A DNA stretch of 64,000 nt from assembly GCA_017625035.1 (NCBI GenBank), contig JAGALX010000017.1, forward strand, positions 1 to 64,000, given 5' to 3'. Shown here piece by piece: positions 18,663-28,097 of the stretch. Within the stretch, counting starts at the first letter, position 1. Each line of letters begins with the position of its first letter. The notes under the pieces are model-generated. The model did not search any database, was not told the origin of the DNA, and saw only the letters and a list, made by a program, of their open reading frames with translations. The stretch comes from Clostridia bacterium (GTDB taxonomy: Bacteria; Bacillota; Clostridia; TANB77; CAG-508). A program made the position numbers and the translations under genes.

Positions 18663-18855
18663 AACTTGCTGGTTACCACCTTAACTCATATCAAATAATA
18701 TACATTTCCCCTCCGAATCTTGATTTTGTTTCTGTCTCTAGTACAGTGAATAATTTTGACTTGTAATAAATTATCGTCAAAAAAATAAAATTTTCATATA
18801 CAAAAATAAAATTTAGATATATAATATAAAAAATTTTATTGATAGGAGGTCATAT

Positions 18856-20337
18856 ATGGAACTAAAAAAGATTTTAGTTGGAATAGATGGAATAAAAGCA
18901 AGAGGTGCTTTAGATATAAATATAACAAACATAGAATGTGATTCAAGAAAAATTAAAAAAGATGGACTTTTTGTGGCTATAAATGGTTTTGACTTAAACG
19001 GAAATGACTTTATCAAATCTGCTATACAAAATGGAGCGATAGCCGTTATGACAACAGCAGATATAGATAAAAAATTACTAAAAGAAATTGCAGATTTAGT
19101 AACAATTATAGTAGTACCAGATACTAGATTAGGCTTAGCACTAGCTTCATGCAATTTTTATGGAAATCCTTCTAAAAAATTTAAATTAGTAGGAATAACA
19201 GGAACAAAAGGAAAAACGACAACAACATTCATGACTAAAGCAATTTTAGAAAAACAAGGCTATAAAGTTGGATTAATAGGAACTATAGCTACATATATTG
19301 GTGATAAAAAACTAGAAGATAGTGACAGAACAACTCCAGAAAGTAATAAATTACAACAATTATTTTCTAAAATGGTAGAAGAAAATTGTGATGTAGTTGT
19401 TATGGAAGTATCATCACAAAGCTTAAAATTAAATAGAGTTGCAGGATGTGATTTTGATATAGGAGTATTTACAAATTTTTCAGAGGATCATATAAGTCCA
19501 AAAGAGCATCCAGATATGGAAGATTATTTTAATTCAAAATTACAATTATTAAAAATGTGTAAAGTTTGCTTTACAAATGCAGATGATTTAATGGTAGCAA
19601 AAATTCCAAAATTATTACCAGACTCAAATATAACAACATATGGAATTGACAATTATTGTAATTTTTTAGCAAAAGATATTACTATAACAAATTCATATGT
19701 AGATTTCAAAGCTAAACTAGGAATAAAAAATGAAAGAATTAAAGTATGTATACCAGGCAGATTTAGTGTTTACAACGCATTAGCAGCAATAAGTATAGCT
19801 AAACAATTAAAATGTTCAGAAGATAACATAAAAGAAGCTTTATTAACAGTAAGAGTTCCTGGTAGAAGTGAACTTGTAGATAATAAAAAAGAATTAACTA
19901 TCATGATAGATTATGCTCATTCACCAGAAAGTTTAGAAAATATATTAAGTGCAGTTAAATCATACACCAAAGGAAGAGTTATATCAGTATTTGGATGTGG
20001 AGGTGATAGAGATTCAGGAAAAAGACCTGTTATGGGAGAAATATCAGGAAGAATTGCTGATTATACAATAGTAACATCAGATAATCCACGAACAGAAAAT
20101 CCACAAAAAATTGTTAATCAAATTGAAGAAGGAATAAAAAAGACAAATGGAAAGTATAAGGTAATTGTCGACAGAATAGAGGCAATCAAAGCAGCTATAA
20201 AAATGGCAAACAAAAAGGATATTATAGTTCTTGCAGGAAAAGGACATGAACCATATCAAGAAATAAATGGAGTTAAACATCCTTTTGATGAAAGAATTAT
20301 AGTGAATGATATAGTTAATGAATTAAATGCAAAATAA
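18856..20337 (+). CDS. murE: UDP-MurNAc-tripeptide synthetase MurE
   Basis: ATP-dependent ligase adding the third residue to UDP-MurNAc-L-Ala-D-Glu in the cytoplasm. The 493-residue length is normal. It shows the Mur P-loop GITGTKGKTTTTF (about residues 113-125), the central motif with VMEVSSQSL, NFSEDH, and the C-terminal DNPRTENP. That DNPR signature is typical of meso-diaminopimelate-adding MurE. The ATG follows GATAGGAGGTCATAT. It sits directly downstream of the split PBP gene and upstream of mraY, the usual dcw order. Insertion of the element upstream might alter its expression. An AT-rich gap (18663-18855) may carry its own promoter. Confidence 0.96.
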   Translation: MELKKILVGIDGIKARGALDINITNIECDSRKIKKDGLFVAINGFDLNGNDFIKSAIQNGAIAVMTTADIDKKLLKEIADLVTIIVVPDTRLGLALASCNFYGNPSKKFKLVGITGTKGKTTTTFMTKAILEKQGYKVGLIGTIATYIGDKKLEDSDRTTPESNKLQQLFSKMVEENCDVVVMEVSSQSLKLNRVAGCDFDIGVFTNFSEDHISPKEHPDMEDYFNSKLQLLKMCKVCFTNADDLMVAKIPKLLPDSNITTYGIDNYCNFLAKDITITNSYVDFKAKLGIKNERIKVCIPGRFSVYNALAAISIAKQLKCSEDNIKEALLTVRVPGRSELVDNKKELTIMIDYAHSPESLENILSAVKSYTKGRVISVFGCGGDRDSGKRPVMGEISGRIADYTIVTSDNPRTENPQKIVNQIEEGIKKTNGKYKVIVDRIEAIKAAIKMANKKDIIVLAGKGHEPYQEINGVKHPFDERIIVNDIVNELNAK

Positions 20338-20349
20338 AGTTTTGGCACA

Positions 20350-20407
20350 TTGCACATCGGGGACGCTAAAAAATGTGCAAAGTCCTACAATATGCCCAAA
20401 TGTGCAA
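20350..20407. repeat. Small palindromic repeat remnant between murE and mraY
   Basis: TTGCACAT (20350-20357) pairs with ATGTGCAA (20373-20380), enclosing CGGGGACGC. A further ATGTGCAA is at 20400. The GCACATCGGGGACG part matches the complement of 7758-7771, so the two loci share a dispersed repeat type. It lies within 100 bp upstream of mraY. Confidence 0.5.
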
Positions 20408-20447
20408 ACAATATACGTTAAATAAAACAATGAAAGGAATGAAGAAA

Positions 20448-21425
20448 ATGAATTTTCAATTAAAAGTATTACTACTATCATTTGCTGTTAGCGTAATATT
20501 ATCAGTAATAATTATACCAATTTTAAGAAGACTAAAGGTAGGTCAAATCGAAAGAACAGATGGACCACAATCACATTTAAAGAAACAAGGAACTCCTACA
20601 ATGGGAGGAATTATAATGGCACTTGTTATGCTTATTTTATCAGTGTTTTTATATTTTGAATATGCAAAAACAGAGCCAGATGTTGCTAATAAAATGATTC
20701 CATTAGTATTTGTTGCAATAGGATTTGGAGTAATCGGTTTTATAGATGATTTTAAAAAATTAGTCCTAAAAAATACAAAAGGATTAAAACCTTTATATAA
20801 AATGATAGGATTACTTGTAATTTCTGTTGCATATACATTATATTTAGTAAAATATTTAAATATAGGAACAGATACATATATTCCAATATTAAAACAATCT
20901 ATTACATTACCAATATGGTTATATATACCATTTGCAATATTTATTTTATTGGGAACTACAAATGCAGTAAATTTAACAGATGGTGTAGATGGGTTAGCAA
21001 CAAGTGTTACTACAATAATTTTAACATGTTTGGTTGCAATTAGTATAATTTTAGGAGTGAAAGAAATAACTTTAGCAGGAACTATTTTAATAGGTGCATG
21101 TTTAGGATTTTTAATTTTCAATCTACATCCTGCAAAAGTATTCATGGGGGATACAGGTTCCTTATTATTAGGGGGAGCGATTGCTGGAATGGCACTATAC
21201 TTAAAAATGCCGCTAATATTAATAATTATTGCATTAATTCCAATAATTGAAACACTTTCTGTAATGATGCAAGTTACTTACTATAAAAAAACTGGTAAAA
21301 GAATATTTAAAATGGCTCCAATACATCACCATTTTGAATTATCTGGATGGAAAGAGGGTAAAGTTGTTTCAATTTTTAGTATAATTACATTAATATTATG
21401 CATTATTGGAATAAATGTTATTTAA
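20448..21425 (+). CDS. mraY: Phospho-MurNAc-pentapeptide transferase MraY
   Basis: Integral membrane enzyme making lipid I from UDP-MurNAc-pentapeptide and undecaprenyl phosphate. About ten hydrophobic segments are visible. Signatures include QSHLKKQGTPTMGG, GFIDDFKKL, the aspartate-rich NAVNLTDGVDGLA, FMGDTGSL and the His-rich MAPIHHHFE. The frame is open from 20373, but that extension crosses a palindromic repeat. ATG 20448 gives MNFQLK and 325 residues, the normal family length, with AAAGGA nearby. ATGs at 20430 and 20439 are alternatives. murF and murD, often near mraY, are not in this window. Confidence 0.95.
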   Translation: MNFQLKVLLLSFAVSVILSVIIIPILRRLKVGQIERTDGPQSHLKKQGTPTMGGIIMALVMLILSVFLYFEYAKTEPDVANKMIPLVFVAIGFGVIGFIDDFKKLVLKNTKGLKPLYKMIGLLVISVAYTLYLVKYLNIGTDTYIPILKQSITLPIWLYIPFAIFILLGTTNAVNLTDGVDGLATSVTTIILTCLVAISIILGVKEITLAGTILIGACLGFLIFNLHPAKVFMGDTGSLLLGGAIAGMALYLKMPLILIIIALIPIIETLSVMMQVTYYKKTGKRIFKMAPIHHHFELSGWKEGKVVSIFSIITLILCIIGINVI

Positions 21426-21455
21426 TTTAAAATTATATTTACAAGGAGATTACCA

Positions 21456-22610
21456 ATGCAAAAAAAGGCGAAAAAAATTTCTAAGTTTGCAAATAATCAA
21501 TTTGATTTTATATTATGTATTACAGTAATACTTTTATTGGCATTAGGCATTATAATGGTATTATCTGCTAGTGCACCATCTGCATTATCTACAACAGGAA
21601 ATAGTTATACTTATGTTAAAAAGCAATTAATTTTCGCAATAGCTGGAATATTTGTAATGCTTTTTTTATCAAAAGTTGATTATAGATTTTATAAAAAATA
21701 TTATTGGTATATATATTTTGCATCATGGCTAATACTGCTATTAGTAGCTGTACCAGGACTTGGATATTCGGTAAAAGGTGCTACAAGATGGATAAAACTA
21801 GGAGGATTCCAATTTCAGCCATCTGAGCTTACTAAAATAGGATTAATAATATTTTTTGCAGGCTACTTAACAGATCACAAAGATGAATTACATAATTTTG
21901 GAAAAGGATTTTTAAAACCATTATGTTTTTTACTTCCACCAATAGGAATATTGTTTTTTGTACAAAACCACTTAAGTGTTTCTTTGGTTATATGTATAAT
22001 TGTTATTGTTATAATGTTTATAGCTGGAAGTAGATTAAAACATTTTGTTATTGTTGGAGTAATAGGAATATCATTACTAGTAGGTGGATTTGGATTTTTA
22101 CAAATATCCGGAGCAGGAGAAGACAACTTCAGATTAGACAGAATTGCTACATATTTTGACCCATGGGCCGATGCCCAAGGAACAGGATACCAAACAGTTC
22201 AAAGTTTATATGCAATAGGATCTGGAGGAATGTTTGGATTAGGCCTTGGAGATAGTAAACAAAAATATTTATATATTCCAGAGCCACATAATGATTTTAT
22301 ATTTTCAATATTAGCAGAAGAGCTAGGATTTATGGGCTGTCTAATAGTTATTGTATTATTTGCAGTATTTATTTGGAGAGGTATATTAATTGCCATGAGG
22401 TCAACCGATTTATACGGCACATTAATAGCAATAGGAATAACCACTCAAGTAGCAGTGCAAGCAATAATTAATATAGCTGTTGTTACAGGAACAGTGCCAA
22501 CAACAGGTATGTCATTACCATTCTTTAGTTATGGAGGTACAGCACTTCTATTATTACTAGCAAATGTTGGAATACTTTTGAATATATCAAGATCGAATTC
22601 TAAAGTATAG
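21456..22610 (+). CDS. ftsW: SEDS-family glycosyltransferase FtsW/SpoVE
   Basis: A polytopic membrane protein of 384 residues with about ten membrane segments. It matches the FtsW/RodA/SpoVE family that polymerises lipid II with a partner class B PBP. Typical phrases are GATRWIKLGGFQFQPSE, QNHLSVSL, EPHNDFIFSILAEELG and the C-terminal TGMSLPFFSYGGT. The ATG follows ACAAGGAGATTACCA. Its location between mraY and murG fits both FtsW and the sporulation paralogue SpoVE, and the sequence alone does not separate them. The likely partner PBP is the interrupted SpoVD-type gene or the intact one at 23965-26211. Confidence 0.93.
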   Translation: MQKKAKKISKFANNQFDFILCITVILLLALGIIMVLSASAPSALSTTGNSYTYVKKQLIFAIAGIFVMLFLSKVDYRFYKKYYWYIYFASWLILLLVAVPGLGYSVKGATRWIKLGGFQFQPSELTKIGLIIFFAGYLTDHKDELHNFGKGFLKPLCFLLPPIGILFFVQNHLSVSLVICIIVIVIMFIAGSRLKHFVIVGVIGISLLVGGFGFLQISGAGEDNFRLDRIATYFDPWADAQGTGYQTVQSLYAIGSGGMFGLGLGDSKQKYLYIPEPHNDFIFSILAEELGFMGCLIVIVLFAVFIWRGILIAMRSTDLYGTLIAIGITTQVAVQAIINIAVVTGTVPTTGMSLPFFSYGGTALLLLLANVGILLNISRSNSKV

Positions 22611-22639
22611 ATTAATAAATGATAAAAACGGGAACGGTG

Positions 22640-22779
22640 GGGATTTTGGGACGGTTCTCTTTTCCCATTTTGGGGAATTTGGGACAGTCTTAAAGTAGTA
22701 ATAATTTGTTGGATATCTTAAAATTTAAAGACTGTCCCAAATTCCCCAAAATGGGAAAAGAGAACCGTCCCAAAATCCC
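22640..22779. repeat. 140-bp palindromic MITE/REP-like element with perfect 52-bp arms
   Basis: The left arm 22640-22691 (from GGGATTTTGGGACGG) is perfectly complementary to 22728-22779, with a 36-nt loop. The arm includes GGGACGGTTCTCTTTTCCC. A second full copy is at 27933-28073 and a single arm at 7641. It lies between ftsW and murG and would form a very stable hairpin in the transcript. No coding capacity is evident. Confidence 0.85.
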
Positions 22780-22810
22780 AAATCACACATTCTAGAAAGG
22801 ATTGAATTTT

Positions 22811-23926
22811 ATGAAAGTTATAATTTCAGCAGCAGGAACAGGAGGACATATAAATCCTGGAATTGCAATTGCAAATAAAATAAAGGAGCATGAACCAGAC
22901 TCCGAAATAGTATTTTTTGGAACAGATAGAGGTTTAGAAAATGATTTAGTTCCAAGAGCAGGATACAAATTAAAAACTATTGAAGCACATGGGATACAAC
23001 CTAAGCTTACAATAAAAAACATTAAACAAATAATTAGAACAATGGGAAGTGCAAAAATTGTAAAAAAATTTATAGATGAATTTAAACCTGATATAGTTAT
23101 AGGAACAGGTGGATATATATGTGGACCAGTTTTTTCAGCAGCAAATGCAAAAAAAATTCCTACAATATTACATGAAAGTAATGCATTCCCAGGGAAAGCT
23201 GTAAAAATGTTTGCTAAAAAGGCAGATAAAGTATTAGTAGGATTTGAAGAAGCCAAAAACAAATTACCAAATTTAAAAAATGTAGTTGTTACTGGAACTC
23301 CAACTAAAATTAAAAAATTAAATATTTCTGAAGAAGAAAAGAAAAAAGTGTTATCTAATTTTGGTTTAAATGCAAATTTACCTGTAATTTTAATTTTTGG
23401 AGGAAGCCAAGGGGCTCAAAGAATAAATGAAGCTGTATCTGATTTAGTTATAAATAACCAAAATTCTAATTACCAATTAATATGGGCTACAGGACCAAAG
23501 CAATTTGATATTTTCAAACAAAAACTAAAAGCTAATAATTTAGATATCGAGAATATTAAAAATGCAAAAATTTTACCATACATATACAATATGGAAGAGC
23601 TTATAAATATTTGCGATTTAGTTGTTTGTAGAAGTGGTGCAATGACAATAACAGAAATTGCAATTGTAGAAAAGCCAGCTATATTTATTCCATTACCAAG
23701 TGTAAGAGCAAATAGGCAAGAAGATAATGCACGAGTATTAGAAAAATTAAATGCAGCAAAAGTCATATTAAATGCTGATGTTAATAATAACATATTGAAT
23801 GACTATATAAATGAAATGATATCTGATAAAAGTAATCTTATAAAAATGGGAAAAAATGCAAGTTCTATTGCTGTAAAAGATGTTGAAGAAAAAATTTATG
23901 AGGAAATAAAAAAAGTTATCAAATAA
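22811..23926 (+). CDS. murG: UDP-GlcNAc:lipid I GlcNAc transferase MurG
   Basis: Peripheral membrane GT28-family enzyme converting lipid I to lipid II. The N-terminal glycine-rich loop SAAGTGGHINPG, TGGYICGP, HESNAFPGK, FGGSQGAQ and CRSGAMTITEI are the standard MurG motifs. The frame opens at TTG 22802, but ATG 22811 (MKVIIS) is 10 nt after AGAAAGG and gives the usual 371 residues. A MITE-like palindrome separates it from ftsW. It ends at a bidirectional terminator facing the minus-strand PBP gene. Confidence 0.95.
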   Translation: MKVIISAAGTGGHINPGIAIANKIKEHEPDSEIVFFGTDRGLENDLVPRAGYKLKTIEAHGIQPKLTIKNIKQIIRTMGSAKIVKKFIDEFKPDIVIGTGGYICGPVFSAANAKKIPTILHESNAFPGKAVKMFAKKADKVLVGFEEAKNKLPNLKNVVVTGTPTKIKKLNISEEEKKKVLSNFGLNANLPVILIFGGSQGAQRINEAVSDLVINNQNSNYQLIWATGPKQFDIFKQKLKANNLDIENIKNAKILPYIYNMEELINICDLVVCRSGAMTITEIAIVEKPAIFIPLPSVRANRQEDNARVLEKLNAAKVILNADVNNNILNDYINEMISDKSNLIKMGKNASSIAVKDVEEKIYEEIKKVIK

Positions 23927-23950
23927 AAGATTGCCGAAAGGCAATCTTTT
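23925..23950. terminator. Bidirectional terminator between murG and the minus-strand PBP
   Basis: A perfect 11-bp stem AAAAGATTGCC with a GAAA tetraloop is flanked by A and T tracts on both sides. It overlaps the murG stop and lies 15 nt from the PBP stop, serving both convergent genes. Confidence 0.9.
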
Positions 23951-23964
23951 ATTTGGTTTTCATG

Positions 23965-26211
23965 CTAATATGACGAAGAACCTATATCCGGTTGCAATGT
24001 GACTGTTATAACAGAACCTTCTGAAACCTCTGTTCCAGCAATAGGATCTTGACTTACAACTATTCCAGAGCCTACTACATTTATATTTAAATTTTTAGAT
24101 GCCAAACTATTTTTAGATGCGTTATAAGAGAATCCTTTCAAATCAGGCACCGTAGTAATAGCTTTATCAGAAATTGTATCTTCAGAATATAGTTTTATAA
24201 TAGCTCCCTCAACCAATGATGTTCCTTGTTTAGGAATTTGTTCTGTTATGATAGCATTTTGACTACAAGTGAAAGAACATTTAAATCCTTGTTCTTCTAA
24301 TTCTTTTTTTGCTTCAGCAGCAGTCTTATTTCTAACATCATGTAAAGTTATTTTTTTCACATTAGAAGTTGTTTGCGATGCTGGTGTATCTGTTGAAGTG
24401 TTTTTTGAAGGAATACCTAAATATGGTAAAGCTTCTGATAATATTTGTGCTACAACAGGGGCTGCAATCTGTCCACCAGTGTGTTGCTTACCTTGAGGAT
24501 TATATAAAGTAAGTAATACAACTAATTGTGGATCATATGTAGGTGCTACAGCAACAAATGATGACACATATCCAGCAGTTGAACCCTCTGTTGCTTCTGA
24601 TGTTCCAGTTTTTCCAGCAACTGAATAACCAGGTACTTGACCATATTTTCCACTACCATAAGTAACTACAGAGTCCATCATGCTTAGTACTGTTTGTGCA
24701 GTCTCAGATGATATAACTTGTCTTATTTCTTTTGTTTCTATAGGTGTAACTGCACCTGTATCTGTATGTGTAACTTCTTTCACTATTCTAGGTTGCATTA
24801 AAATTCCATCATTTGCTATTGCAGATACTGCAGAAATCATTTGTAGAGGAGTAATTGTAAATCTTTGTCCAAATGATATTGTTGCAAGTTCAACAGGCCC
24901 TACTGCATCTATATCGTGGAATAGTCCGAATACTTCACCAGAAGTAGATATTCCAGTTTTATTAAAAAATCCAAAAGCCTCAAAGTATTTATATAATGTT
25001 TCAATACCTATTTTTTGTCCTAGCTGAATAAATGCAGGGTTACAAGAATTTTGTAAAGCTAATCTTAGGGATTGAGAACCATGTCCAGAAGTTTTTGCAC
25101 AACGAATTCTTCTATCTGCAACTTTTTCAACTCCTGAGCAAGAAAAAACTTCATCGGTATCAGATTCCGCAATATCTTCTTCAAGTGCGGCAGAGGCAAC
25201 AACAACTTTGAATACCGAGCCAGGTTCATAAGTATTTGATACTGCTGTATTTCTCCACATTTTTTGAAGTGCTTCACTTTGAGCTGATGTAGATAGTGAG
25301 TCCCATGATTCTGATAATGCTTCATTTGGTTCAAATGGTGTATTTAAATTATAATCTGGATATGTTGCTATTGCTAAAATATCACCAGTATTTGGTTGCA
25401 TAATTATTACATTTCCACCATCAGCACATTCATTAGTAATACAAGCTTGCTCTAAGTATTTTTCTGCAATTGTTTGTAAATTTATATCAATAGTTAAAGT
25501 TAAATCGCTTCCGTTTTCAGCTGCATAATATTGAGCGTCTTGATTTGAAATTAAATCTTGAGAGGCATCTTGAGTTGTTGTAATTTTACCTGAAGTACCA
25601 GCAAGAGTTGCGTCCCAATAATATTCTAAACCTGCTAGGCCTTGATTATCACTTCCACAAAAACCAATTAAATTAGATGCTAAATTAGAGTAAGGGTAGT
25701 ATCTTTTTGTGTCTTCATCAATATTTATACCAACAGATATTTTATTATCTTTCATCCAATTTTGTAATTCTGTAATTTTATCTTTTTCGACTTTTTGAAC
25801 TATTGTCTCAACAGAGCTTGTACTACAAACTTTAGTTAATGTTTCTTGATAATCTAATTCAAAAATTTCTGATAGTTTGGTAGCTACCTTTTCTTGAAGA
25901 ATTTTTGTTTCTTCATCTGAGTCTTTTACGAATTTTTGTGGATTTATTGTAACAGTATCTACATCTGCACTAATTGCAAGTGCCGTTCCAGTAGAATCGT
26001 AAATAGCACCTCTTTTGGCACTTAAAACTCTACTTGTAGTTTGCTGTCTTGTAGCCAATTCTTTAAGTGAAGAGCCCTGAACAAATTGTAAATGTCCAAT
26101 TTTTATTAATAGAAAAACGAAAACTATTAATATAAAAAGTGCTAAAGCCAAGAACCTTTTAGGTCTGGAAGGTTTATATTTTTTATTATTTTTTGATTTA
26201 TTAGTTTCCAA
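23965..26211 (-). CDS. Class B penicillin-binding protein with two PASTA domains (PBP2B/FtsI type)
   Basis: Membrane-anchored peptidoglycan transpeptidase of 748 residues. It has a basic N-terminus, one membrane segment (about 20-38), PBP dimerisation domain, and transpeptidase motifs S332-V-F-K335, S389-C-N391 and K534-T-G. Two PASTA domains follow (about 617-677 and 685-741). The start is TTG at 26211 after GGTGAT. It is a close paralogue of the element-split PBP at 7863. Two PASTA domains match the divisome PBP2B pattern and one matches SpoVD, so I infer this is the vegetative enzyme. It lies on the opposite strand at the end of the dcw cluster. Confidence 0.92.
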   Translation of the reverse strand: METNKSKNNKKYKPSRPKRFLALALFILIVFVFLLIKIGHLQFVQGSSLKELATRQQTTSRVLSAKRGAIYDSTGTALAISADVDTVTINPQKFVKDSDEETKILQEKVATKLSEIFELDYQETLTKVCSTSSVETIVQKVEKDKITELQNWMKDNKISVGINIDEDTKRYYPYSNLASNLIGFCGSDNQGLAGLEYYWDATLAGTSGKITTTQDASQDLISNQDAQYYAAENGSDLTLTIDINLQTIAEKYLEQACITNECADGGNVIIMQPNTGDILAIATYPDYNLNTPFEPNEALSESWDSLSTSAQSEALQKMWRNTAVSNTYEPGSVFKVVVASAALEEDIAESDTDEVFSCSGVEKVADRRIRCAKTSGHGSQSLRLALQNSCNPAFIQLGQKIGIETLYKYFEAFGFFNKTGISTSGEVFGLFHDIDAVGPVELATISFGQRFTITPLQMISAVSAIANDGILMQPRIVKEVTHTDTGAVTPIETKEIRQVISSETAQTVLSMMDSVVTYGSGKYGQVPGYSVAGKTGTSEATEGSTAGYVSSFVAVAPTYDPQLVVLLTLYNPQGKQHTGGQIAAPVVAQILSEALPYLGIPSKNTSTDTPASQTTSNVKKITLHDVRNKTAAEAKKELEEQGFKCSFTCSQNAIITEQIPKQGTSLVEGAIIKLYSEDTISDKAITTVPDLKGFSYNASKNSLASKNLNINVVGSGIVVSQDPIAGTEVSEGSVITVTLQPDIGSSSY

Positions 26212-26319
26212 ATAATCACCAACTTTTTTATTATTTTTTGACAGTATTTATTTTATATTAAGCATATAAAAAAATCAAGGAATTGGATTAATAAATAAAA
26301 AAATATGTAATTTTAATAA

Positions 26320-26348
26320 TTGACATTTCACAACAATTCTGCTATTAT
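26320..26348 (+). promoter_or_regulatory. Promoter of comM/yifB
   Basis: TTGACA (26320-26325) lies 17 bp before TATTAT (26343-26348); the overlapping TATAAT at 26346 is an alternative -10. It is 55 nt upstream of the comM start, in the divergent gap with the PBP gene. Confidence 0.65.
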
Positions 26349-26402
26349 AATAAAAATTTAATTCAAAAATTTTAATTCTAAAAAAATTCCAAAGGAGACA
26401 AA

Positions 26403-27932
26403 ATGTTATCTATAATTAAAAGTATAACCCTTCATGGTTTAGAAGGTTTTATTATTGATGTCCAAGTAGATGTTGCAGGAGGAATTCCATGCTGCGATAT
26501 TGTAGGTTTGCCAGATGTAAGTATTAGAGAATCCAAAGAAAGAGTAAGAACAGCCATAAAAAATTCAGGATACGAATTTCCGAGTAGAAGAATTATAATA
26601 AATCTAGCACCAGCCACTATAAAAAAAGAAGGCTCAGCATTTGATTTACCCATAGCAGTTGCTATATTAATGGCAAGCGGATGTATAAAAATGTTTAATT
26701 ACGAAAAAACAATATTCCTAGGAGAGCTATCATTAGACGGCAACATAAATAGCATAAAAGGAATACTTCCAATGTGCATTGAAGCAAAAAAATTAGGAAT
26801 CGAAAAAATTATTGTCCCCAAAGATAATGCAAAAGAAGCAAGTATAGTTTCCGAAATACAAGTAATACCAGTAGTTTCATTAAATCAGGTAATTTCATAT
26901 TTAAACGGACAAACTCCAATTTCTCCAGTTCAATTTAATTTCCAACATATAAATGAAAATAATTTTAATTATAATCTCGATTTTTCCGAAGTAAAAGGTC
27001 AAAAAAATATAAAAAGAGCAATAGAGGTTGCTGCAAGTGGTGGTCATAATTGTATGTTAATAGGAAGTCCAGGGTCTGGAAAAACCATGATGGCAAGAAG
27101 AATTCCAACCATATTGCCAAATTTAAGTTTTGATGAATCATTAGAAGTAACCAAAATTCATAGTATTGCAGGAAATATATCAAGCGATAATCCATTTATT
27201 ATAAACAGACCGTTTAGGTCACCGCATCATACCATTTCCAAAACATCACTTGTAGGAGGAGGCAAAATTCCAAAACCAGGGGAAATTAGTTTAGCTCATT
27301 ATGGTGTTTTATTCTTAGATGAATTACCAGAATTTGACAAATCTACATTAGAAGTTTTAAGGGGACCATTAGAAGATGGAAAAATTACAATAAGTAGGCT
27401 AAATGCAGTATTAACATACCCATGCAAATTTATGCTAGTAGCTAGTATGAACCCATGTCCATGTGGATATTATGGGTCTGATAAAGAATGCAATTGTAGT
27501 AGTCAAGCAATAAAAAAATATATTGGAAAAATAAGTGGACCATTGTTAGATAGAGTTGATATTCAAGTAGAAGTAAGTAATGTAAAATATGAAAATTTAA
27601 ATTCTAGTGATGAAGAAGAAAATTCTGAAAAAATACGAAAAAGAGTAGAAGAGGCAAGAAAAATTCAATTAGAACGTTATCAAAAAATAGGTATATTTTC
27701 TAATTCTGAATTAACTCCCAAATTAATAGAAAAGTATTGTAAGTTAGATTCTAAATGTGAAAAAATTTTAGAAAAAGCGTTTGAAAAATTAGGACTCAGT
27801 GCAAGGGCATATGGAAGAATTTTAAAAGTAGCAAGAACAATTGCAGATATGGAAAAAAGCGAAAATATACAAGCTTCACATTTGCTAGAGGCTATTCAAT
27901 ATAGAAGTTTAGATAAAAAATATATTGGATAG
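26403..27932 (+). CDS. comM: ComM/YifB-family AAA+ ATPase (Mg-chelatase-like)
   Basis: A 509-residue member of the family that promotes branch migration during natural transformation. The N-terminal Lon-like fold has VDVAGGIPCCDIVGLPD. It is followed by the P-loop GSPGSGKTMMARR, FRSPHHTIS, the Walker B segment LFLDELPEF and the cysteine-containing NPCPCGYYG typical of this family. The ATG follows AAAGGAGACAA. Directly downstream are a palindromic repeat and dprA, another transformation protein, then yraN. This is a common Firmicute grouping. ComM function in this organism is inferred from homology. Confidence 0.94.
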   Translation: MLSIIKSITLHGLEGFIIDVQVDVAGGIPCCDIVGLPDVSIRESKERVRTAIKNSGYEFPSRRIIINLAPATIKKEGSAFDLPIAVAILMASGCIKMFNYEKTIFLGELSLDGNINSIKGILPMCIEAKKLGIEKIIVPKDNAKEASIVSEIQVIPVVSLNQVISYLNGQTPISPVQFNFQHINENNFNYNLDFSEVKGQKNIKRAIEVAASGGHNCMLIGSPGSGKTMMARRIPTILPNLSFDESLEVTKIHSIAGNISSDNPFIINRPFRSPHHTISKTSLVGGGKIPKPGEISLAHYGVLFLDELPEFDKSTLEVLRGPLEDGKITISRLNAVLTYPCKFMLVASMNPCPCGYYGSDKECNCSSQAIKKYIGKISGPLLDRVDIQVEVSNVKYENLNSSDEEENSEKIRKRVEEARKIQLERYQKIGIFSNSELTPKLIEKYCKLDSKCEKILEKAFEKLGLSARAYGRILKVARTIADMEKSENIQASHLLEAIQYRSLDKKYIG

Positions 27933-28073
27933 TGGGATTTGGGGACGGTTCTCTTTTCCCATTTTTGGAAATTTGGGACACTCTTGAAGCATAATGACTT
28001 GTTGGACGTCTTAAAATTTCAAAACTGTCCTAAATTCCCAAAAATGGGAAAAGAGAACCGTCCCCAAATCCCA
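27933..28073. repeat. Second full copy of the GGGACGGTTCTCTTTTCCC palindromic element
   Basis: It starts at the base after the comM stop codon and ends 25 bp before the likely dprA start. Arms of about 53 bp match with three or four mismatches. The loop (ACTTGTTGGACGTCTTAAAA) resembles that of the copy at 22640-22779. It encodes no protein of its own, but its bases are open in the dprA frame, which creates a false N-terminal extension. Confidence 0.85.
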
Positions 28074-28097
28074 AAAAATCATATAGGAGGGATTTTT

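Noticed and set aside
27939..28097. N-terminal extension of DprA through the palindromic repeat
   Set aside because: The bases belong to a dispersed repeat found elsewhere. The TTG start has no ribosome site and the encoded residues do not resemble DprA.
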